From positions 62,001 through 126,000 of the forward strand of contig NZ_ML133699.1 in NCBI RefSeq assembly GCF_003985155.1: 64,000 nucleotides of DNA, read 5' to 3'. The position numbers and the translations under genes were made by a program. Below, in pieces: positions 59,672-64,000 of the stretch. The notes under the pieces were generated by a model. The model was not told the DNA's origin, did not search any database, and saw only the letters and a list, made by a program, of their open reading frames with translations. Position 1 is the stretch's first letter, and each line of letters begins with the position of its first letter. This stretch comes from Rhizobium vallis. Its GTDB lineage: Bacteria > Pseudomonadota > Alphaproteobacteria > Rhizobiales > Rhizobiaceae.

Positions 59672-60585
59672 CCGTGGTAGCGCCGACCGGGCGCAAGTTT
59701 TGCGAACTTCAAGGCCTGCGTGAAGACGACGTAGACAACCACAAAGGTTGCGAGCAGAACGAATGCCATCGCAGAACCCAAAGGCCAGTTTCCGGCGCTT
59801 CTGAACTGGTTCGCGATAAGCAGGCCGCTCGTGACGCCCTCACGCCCACCGAGAAGCTGCGGAGTGATGTAGTCGCCAGCGGCAAGGATGAAGGTGAACA
59901 TGAAAGATCCCACGATGCCCTTGTAGGACATCGGCAGGATGACTTTGTAGAGCACGCCGAGGCCGCTCGCTCCGAGATCACGCGCTGCTTCCAGGTACTC
60001 CTGCTTTACGTCGCGAAGGGACGAAACGAGGATCAGGAGTGCGAATGGGAGCATGATGTGAATGAGCGTGAGGATCGAAGCAAAAGGGCTGAAGAGGATT
60101 ACCTGCAGCGGTTCCCTGATGATGCCGCTGCCCATCAAAAAGGAGTTGATCACGCCGTTAGTCCCAAGGATCGTTCTCCACGCGTAGACGCGGACCAGGT
60201 AACTGGAGAACCAGGAGAGCAGCACCAAATAGAGTACGACGTTGCTCCTGGTTTTGTATACGAGGTAGTATGCAACGGGAAAGCTTAGAACGACTGAGAA
60301 CGTCGCGGTGAAGAAACCGTTCTTCATTCCCACCCAAGTTGCCTGCCAAAAGCCTTGGGCAGCGAAGATTTTTGCGTAGTTCTCGATGTTCCAGACGTGT
60401 TCGATAACGAACGAGCGCGCGGTAAAGAAGCTGGTCACGAACAACAGCGCGACCGGGATCAAGAAGAAGAGGAGCAAAAACATCAGAGGCGCAACTGCGA
60501 GCCCCGTTCCCTTCGGTATCGATGGCAAACGCATTCCCGTTCTTTCATCGTTGGTCTTATCGACATAGTCAGCAGCGGCGGCCAT
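59668..60585 (-). CDS. PotB-type ABC permease
   Basis: A 305-residue permease: GTGLAVAPLMFLLLFFLIPV is the first membrane segment, YLVRVYAWRTILGTNGVINS a PotB landmark and EYLEAARDLGASGLGVLYKV the EAA loop; LLGGREGVTSGLLIANQF follows. The N-terminal 20 residues before the first segment are not conserved, so translation could start at MRLPSIPKG, 17 codons in. Its stop overlaps the PotC-type start. The binding protein gene is 100 bases upstream. Confidence 0.93.
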   Translation of the reverse strand: MAAAADYVDKTNDERTGMRLPSIPKGTGLAVAPLMFLLLFFLIPVALLFVTSFFTARSFVIEHVWNIENYAKIFAAQGFWQATWVGMKNGFFTATFSVVLSFPVAYYLVYKTRSNVVLYLVLLSWFSSYLVRVYAWRTILGTNGVINSFLMGSGIIREPLQVILFSPFASILTLIHIMLPFALLILVSSLRDVKQEYLEAARDLGASGLGVLYKVILPMSYKGIVGSFMFTFILAAGDYITPQLLGGREGVTSGLLIANQFRSAGNWPLGSAMAFVLLATFVVVYVVFTQALKFAKLAPGRRYHG

Positions 60586-60685
60586 GGGCGTAGTCCTGTA
60601 ACTGTATCATTGGCAGGTTGGCAGTGGATGCAACCACAAGCGAGCTATCAGCGGACGCGATGACGATCGCGCCCGCCGGGAGGCA

Positions 60686-61861
60686 TTAAAATCCTGCGCG
60701 GAAGTCAGACCAGACCTGCAGCCAGTCGTCGTAGGTGGCATACTTGTCCGAGGTTCTCGGGGGCTGACCGTAGATTTTCATAGCTGCGAAGGCGCTGTCG
60801 AAATTGTCATAGTCGAACAGAGCGCGGGTTTGCTGGTCCATCAAAGCCGGCGCCTTCTTAGACACTGAGCTTGCAACGGCGGTCCTGCTGATCGAAGCTT
60901 GAATCTCAGGGCTGAGTGCCTCGTTGATAAACGCGTGCGCGGATTCGATATTCTCGGCAGTCTTCGGAATGAACCAAGCGTCGGCCCACACCGCTGCGCC
61001 TTCCTTGGGCATAATCGCCTGTGTCTTGACACCCTGCTTGATGGTTTCAAGCGGCACCGCCGCCCAGACGCAGAAGCAAGCAGCAATTTCGCCGGATGCA
61101 AATAGCGAAATAATGTCTCCGTTCGATGAGGCAAAGACCTTGCACTGGTCGCGATAAGGTTTGAGCTTTTCGAAGCAATCGGCAAGCTCGTCCTTGGTCA
61201 GATTGGGGAACTTGTCCTTGTAGCCAGTGACTTTCGCGATTTGCGGCCAAGTGGTAAGCGGATTGTCTACGAACGCCAGCTTGCCTTCAAACTCCGGCTG
61301 CAGAAGATCCTCATAGCTGCTGACATGCACGCTTACGAGATCTGGTCGAACGATGATCGTATCGACGCCCCACACCCATGGCATAGCCCATTGCTTACCA
61401 TCCCAGAACCACATATTGCCCTGGAAGAACGGCGGATAAATGTCGTCCTTATTGTAGTTCGGGATCTTGGAGACATCGAGTTCTGTGAGGACCTTCAACT
61501 CGTTGTAGATTGCGTTGTAGCCGTTGGAGTATTCGGCCAGGTCGAGCCGAACCGCATTATTTCCAACCACCTTGGCGGTTACATCGTCCTGGTTGCTCAT
61601 GATTGCGGCGCGCATGGTCAGATTGTTTTGTTTACGCCAGTCTGCAGTCTCGCCTTCGAGCGTATAGCCTTCCCAGGCCATCACCTCGAGGTTGCCGCCT
61701 ACGGCCGCGTGGGCTTGTGGGGTCCAAGCGCCAAGCGTAGCGCCCGCTGCGATCGCCGCGGTGCCGAACATGAAGTGGCGGCGGTCCAAGCTGATGTCGC
61801 GTAGAATGTCCGCAGTGCGTGCTGCCGGAATATTCGAGAGGTCTTTAGAATCTGAACTCAT
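60686..61861 (-). CDS. PotD-type periplasmic binding protein, Tat-exported
   Basis: A 391-residue binding protein. A twin-arginine signal LDRRHFMFGTAAIAAGATLG with an AHA-A cleavage region opens it after an unusually long n-region of about 27 residues. The mature part follows the PotD/PotF plan: LEVMAWEGYTLEGETADWRK at the start and MPWVWGVDTIIVRPDLV. It captures the substrate for the PotABC-type importer. EGYTLE and VWGVD are close to binding proteins for spermidine/putrescine or opine-type cations, but the ligand is unproven. A strong hairpin lies between it and the LLM gene upstream. Confidence 0.92.
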   Translation of the reverse strand: MSSDSKDLSNIPAARTADILRDISLDRRHFMFGTAAIAAGATLGAWTPQAHAAVGGNLEVMAWEGYTLEGETADWRKQNNLTMRAAIMSNQDDVTAKVVGNNAVRLDLAEYSNGYNAIYNELKVLTELDVSKIPNYNKDDIYPPFFQGNMWFWDGKQWAMPWVWGVDTIIVRPDLVSVHVSSYEDLLQPEFEGKLAFVDNPLTTWPQIAKVTGYKDKFPNLTKDELADCFEKLKPYRDQCKVFASSNGDIISLFASGEIAACFCVWAAVPLETIKQGVKTQAIMPKEGAAVWADAWFIPKTAENIESAHAFINEALSPEIQASISRTAVASSVSKKAPALMDQQTRALFDYDNFDSAFAAMKIYGQPPRTSDKYATYDDWLQVWSDFRAGF

Positions 61862-61927
61862 TGCAATGCTCCCAGTGGTTTTGTGTTGGTCTATTATTCC
61901 CGTTTTTGACGATTTTTATTGCTTTTG

Positions 61928-61952
61928 GTCACGCGGGACGCTCCCGCGTGAC
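61928..61952 (-). other. Eleven-pair hairpin between the LLM and PotD-type genes
   Basis: GTCACGCGGGA-CGC-TCCCGCGTGAC is a perfect 11-pair stem 19 bases after the LLM stop. On the minus strand the next bases are A-rich, not T-rich, so it is not a classical terminator. It probably stabilises the LLM mRNA end or partly limits transcription into the importer genes. Confidence 0.6.
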
Positions 61953-61970
61953 AATATCAGATGCGCTTGA

Positions 61971-63077
61971 TTATTCGGCTGCCTGAAGGGTGGAGACGTG
62001 CTGGCGCAGCTTGGGCATGACCTCGGTCGCCAGAAGCTCCATCGAACGCTTGTGCAGAGCAGGGCGGTCCCAGTCCTTCTGCGTCATCATGAGGGAGCCG
62101 AAAGGACCACCGACCTCGTCAACGAATGTCACGAGCTTGTCGAGGACCGTCTTCGGCGAGCCGGACATCACCATCCAGTCGAGGCAATTCTTGACCGTGA
62201 TGTCGCTGTCGAGGGTGTTCATGGATGGCTTCAGAACGCCGAGCAGCTTGAATGCCTTCATGTCTTCGACGATGTACTCGTAGTACCAGTTGTACGACGA
62301 GGTCTCGTCCGCCAGGTATTCAGCCGATTCCTGATCCGAGTCCGTGACAAGGATCGAGCGCGCGATACGCCACTTGTTGCGATCCGGACGGCGGCCAGCC
62401 TTCTCGCAACCGACAGCATACTGTTCCCAGTGCGTCTTGACGTTGGCCAGCGGCGTGAAGTTCGCTGAAACAATGCTCCAGCCATTTTCACCAGCCTGGC
62501 GAGCGCTGCTCGAAGATGGGCTCATGACGGAAATGGCGAGTTCCGGGAATGGCTGCTGATAGGGCTTCAGCATCGGGCCGAACCCGAGGCTCGGTATAAG
62601 GGTCTTTTCGACCACTACGTCCCAGTACTTGCCCTTGATGTTGTAGGGCGGGCTGCTGGACCAGATCTCATGCATGATGCGGATGGACTCGGTCGTCATC
62701 TCAGCACGATTCTTGTCGCTCGTTCCGAACAGTTCCATGTCCGTTACGAGACCGCCCGGGCCAACACCCATGATGAAGCGGCCTTCAGAAAGATGATCGA
62801 ACTGTGCGATCTGGCCAGCGAGGCGGGCAGGATGATGCTGAGGGAGATTGAGAACGCCCGTGGCAAACTTGATCTGCTTCGTGGCATGGATCAGCGAGCC
62901 GAAGAACTGGAGCGGATCCGCGATCGGTTCGCACGAGCAGGTGATATGCTCGCCGACCCAGACTTCAGCAAAATTCAGACGATCGGCGAGAATAACGGCT
63001 TCGCGATCCTGCTTCAACAGCTCCGTGAAATTGCGCCGCTGATCATGAAGCGGCATCATGAAAAGACCGAGGTCCAT
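61971..63077 (-). CDS. LLM-class flavin-dependent monooxygenase
   Basis: A 368-residue luciferase-like TIM-barrel enzyme: MDLGLFMMPLHDQRRNFTEL, ADRLNFAEVWVGEHITC, IKFATGVLNLPQHHPARLAG and DHLSEGRFIMGVGPGGLVTD match the limonene-1,2-monooxygenase-like branch. The WVGEH and LPxHHP motifs hold the flavin and substrate pocket. Enzymes of this class use reduced FMN made by a partner reductase; the flavin reductase at 50.1-50.6 kb, with the same promoter type, is the probable partner. First gene of the unit that runs through the PotDBCA-type importer to RidA. Start ATG 63077 behind AGGAGA. It may hydroxylate or N-oxidise the imported compound. Confidence 0.92.
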   Translation of the reverse strand: MDLGLFMMPLHDQRRNFTELLKQDREAVILADRLNFAEVWVGEHITCSCEPIADPLQFFGSLIHATKQIKFATGVLNLPQHHPARLAGQIAQFDHLSEGRFIMGVGPGGLVTDMELFGTSDKNRAEMTTESIRIMHEIWSSSPPYNIKGKYWDVVVEKTLIPSLGFGPMLKPYQQPFPELAISVMSPSSSSARQAGENGWSIVSANFTPLANVKTHWEQYAVGCEKAGRRPDRNKWRIARSILVTDSDQESAEYLADETSSYNWYYEYIVEDMKAFKLLGVLKPSMNTLDSDITVKNCLDWMVMSGSPKTVLDKLVTFVDEVGGPFGSLMMTQKDWDRPALHKRSMELLATEVMPKLRQHVSTLQAAE

Positions 63078-63129
63078 GAGAGTCTCCTCTGTTGTAGAGA
63101 TCGGCCTGTCCGATCCTCACAAACGACGG

Positions 63130-63145
63130 TGCAAGGGGTGTGCCA
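63130..63145 (-). promoter_or_regulatory. Sigma-54 promoter of the LLM-importer-oxidase operon
   Basis: TGGCACACCCCTTGCA on the minus strand matches TGGCACG-N4-TTGCW at all fixed bases but one. The start site would be near 63118, giving a 40-base leader to the LLM ATG, much like the leader of the ribBA operon. Confidence 0.88.
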
Positions 63146-63211
63146 GTTTATAAAATAATGTAGAAGCAGATACTTAACGTATTTTCGCAATGAATCTCAG
63201 TAGGGCTGGCT

Positions 63212-63275
63212 AGTCTCAACTTTGAGAATCTTCGGGTCCATCAATCTCAAGAGATTTGAGACTCGCGATTGAGAC
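63212..63275. promoter_or_regulatory. Activator-binding palindromes upstream of the LLM promoter
   Basis: TCTCA-ACTT-TGAGA (63214-63227) repeats the palindrome at 52191-52208 and is centred about 83 bases from the promoter. A second, looser site TCTCA-N7-TGAGA lies at 63245-63261, and a half-site TTGAGA at 63269-63274. All fit binding by the AcoR-type activator at 52.3-54.3 kb. Confidence 0.72.
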
Positions 63276-63276
63276 G

Positions 63277-63305
63277 AAAAAAAAGGCCGGACAAAATGTC
63301 CGGCC
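63277..63305 (-). terminator. Rho-independent terminator of the DadA-like gene
   Basis: On the minus strand GGCCGGACA-TTT-TGTCCGGCC is a perfect nine-pair stem followed by eight T residues, eight bases after the DadA-like stop. It insulates the LLM operon from that gene. Confidence 0.9.
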
Positions 63306-63313
63306 CCGGTAGC

Positions 63314-64000
63314 TCAGGCAACTCTCCGCGGTTGCCCTTGTGAGTATTCGTCCACTAATCCGGAGAGGAGGTCAGCGGTGGCTGCTGATAATGTCCAGCC
63401 GAGATGCCCATGACCTGTGTTGTAGAACACACCAGGCTTACTGCCTTTTCGAACCTGCGGCATCATGTTTGGCATCATCGGCCGTAGTCCCGCCCAGGGA
63501 ACGACGCGAGAGGTCGATGCGCTGGGGAATAGCATCCGCACCCAGTCAACCAACGGTTTCGTGCGATCAGACCGGATATCTCGATTGATACCGTTGAATT
63601 CGGCTGTTCCTGCTACCCTGAAGCGATCAGGCCCAAGTCGGCTGGTGACTATCTTGGCGCGGTCATCGAGCAGGCTGACCCAAGGCGCACCGTTCTGGCT
63701 CTCGGGATCGTCGAGATGAACGGTGATCGAGTATCCTTTTACCGGATAGACGTTTACCCGGTCGCCCAACATGGACGCGAATTTGCGACTACCTACGCCA
63801 GCGCAGACAACAATTGCGTCGGCGTTTAGCGTGCGAACCTGGGTATCGGCTCCGCCGGTAGGCCTCCACGTCACAGTCACCTGGTTGCCTGCGACTACGT
63901 CCTGAACGTCCGCGTCAAACAGGAATTTGGCGCCCTGTCGAACGCAGGCCTCGGCCAGACCGCGAGTAAACTTGTGGATGTCGCCAGTCGAGTCCGACGG
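63314..64000 (-). CDS. D-amino acid dehydrogenase-like flavoprotein (DadA type), N-terminus outside window
   Basis: The reading frame is open through the window end, and 228 codons of the C-terminal half are visible. PSDSTGDIHKFTRGLAEACV is the DadA segment after the FAD domain, ADAIVVCAGVGSRKFASMLG is the second FAD-binding strand, VNVYPVKGYSITV a DadA landmark and NTGHGHLGWTLSAATADLLS the C-terminal flavin contact. DadA oxidises D-amino acids to imino acids at the membrane and feeds electrons to quinones. GTG 63880 is internal. It lies upstream of the LLM operon, separated by its own terminator and the sigma-54 control region, and may belong to the same pathway. Confidence 0.9.
   Translation of the reverse strand, partial: PSDSTGDIHKFTRGLAEACVRQGAKFLFDADVQDVVAGNQVTVTWRPTGGADTQVRTLNADAIVVCAGVGSRKFASMLGDRVNVYPVKGYSITVHLDDPESQNGAPWVSLLDDRAKIVTSRLGPDRFRVAGTAEFNGINRDIRSDRTKPLVDWVRMLFPSASTSRVVPWAGLRPMMPNMMPQVRKGSKPGVFYNTGHGHLGWTLSAATADLLSGLVDEYSQGQPRRVA

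Noticed and set aside
1..64000. CRISPR array, rRNA, tRNA or replication origin
   Set aside because: No regularly spaced repeats, tRNA-like cloverleaf ends or rep/par genes were seen by eye; a tRNA search program would be needed to exclude a tRNA with certainty.

Overview
The window looks like an accessory replicon region (plasmid, chromid or genomic island) of a Rhizobiales alphaproteobacterium, probably Rhizobiaceae. The reasons are the GC-rich codon use, the wealth of ABC importers each paired with catabolic genes and a local regulator, a DUF1127 mini-protein, the style of the methyl-accepting chemotaxis protein, and a scatter of IS remnants and gene fragments. This is inference from content; no rRNA, tRNA or replication gene is present to fix the taxon. 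No CRISPR array or tRNA was seen.

Layout. 0-5.2 kb is a decayed zone: the tail of an FAD monooxygenase, fragments of glutamate racemase, a PIN-domain protein, a resolvase, a LysR regulator and a chemotaxis receptor, an apparently intact IS6-family transposase, and two intact genes (DUF3088, aldo/keto reductase). 5.5-14.5 kb holds a MalT/LAL-type LuxR regulator divergent from a branched-chain/amide-type ABC importer (LivH, binding protein, a LivM-LivG fusion, LivF) that ends in an amidase. 14.6-16.1 kb is an Rrf2 regulator with a secreted double SnoaL-like protein, each preceded by a perfect palindrome. 16.1-18.0 kb is an AraC regulator divergent from a D-cysteine desulfhydrase/ACC deaminase-type enzyme. 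18.2-18.7 kb has AraC and IS6 remnants. 19.0-22.3 kb is a complete three-component cytochrome P450 system (P450, 2Fe-2S ferredoxin, FAD reductase) with a MarR regulator.

22.3-32.3 kb looks like amine/amino acid (putrescine/GABA-like) catabolism: AraC regulator, APC permease, class III aminotransferase, aldehyde dehydrogenase, GntR regulator, PuuD-like amidotransferase hydrolase and a polar amino acid ABC importer. 32.3-33.3 kb is an IS630 remnant abutting a decayed hydantoinase gene. 33.4-46.2 kb is a large sugar-acid/amino-compound block: two closely similar GntR regulators bracketing a shikimate-dehydrogenase-like gene and an enolase-superfamily gene, then a kinase plus class III aminotransferase/phospholyase pair, a four-gene amino acid ABC importer, and a uronate-dehydrogenase-like, enolase-superfamily, HpaI aldolase and alpha/beta-hydrolase string. 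46.5-48.7 kb has a full chemotaxis receptor and a DUF1127 protein.

48.9-64 kb is the most striking part. An AcoR-type sigma-54 activator sits between two sets of genes read on the minus strand. One is aldehyde dehydrogenase, flavin reductase and RibBA. The other is an LLM flavin monooxygenase, a PotD-PotB-PotC-PotA-type importer, a GMC oxidoreductase (one-base frameshift), a DAO-type oxidase and a RidA protein, with a DadA-like gene beyond it. Both transcription units start with near-perfect -24/-12 promoters and carry TCTCA-N4-TGAGA palindromes about 85 bp upstream of those promoters, so they probably form one activator-controlled pathway for oxidising a cationic amine or amino alcohol. The flavin supply genes and the flavin monooxygenase would then be induced together.
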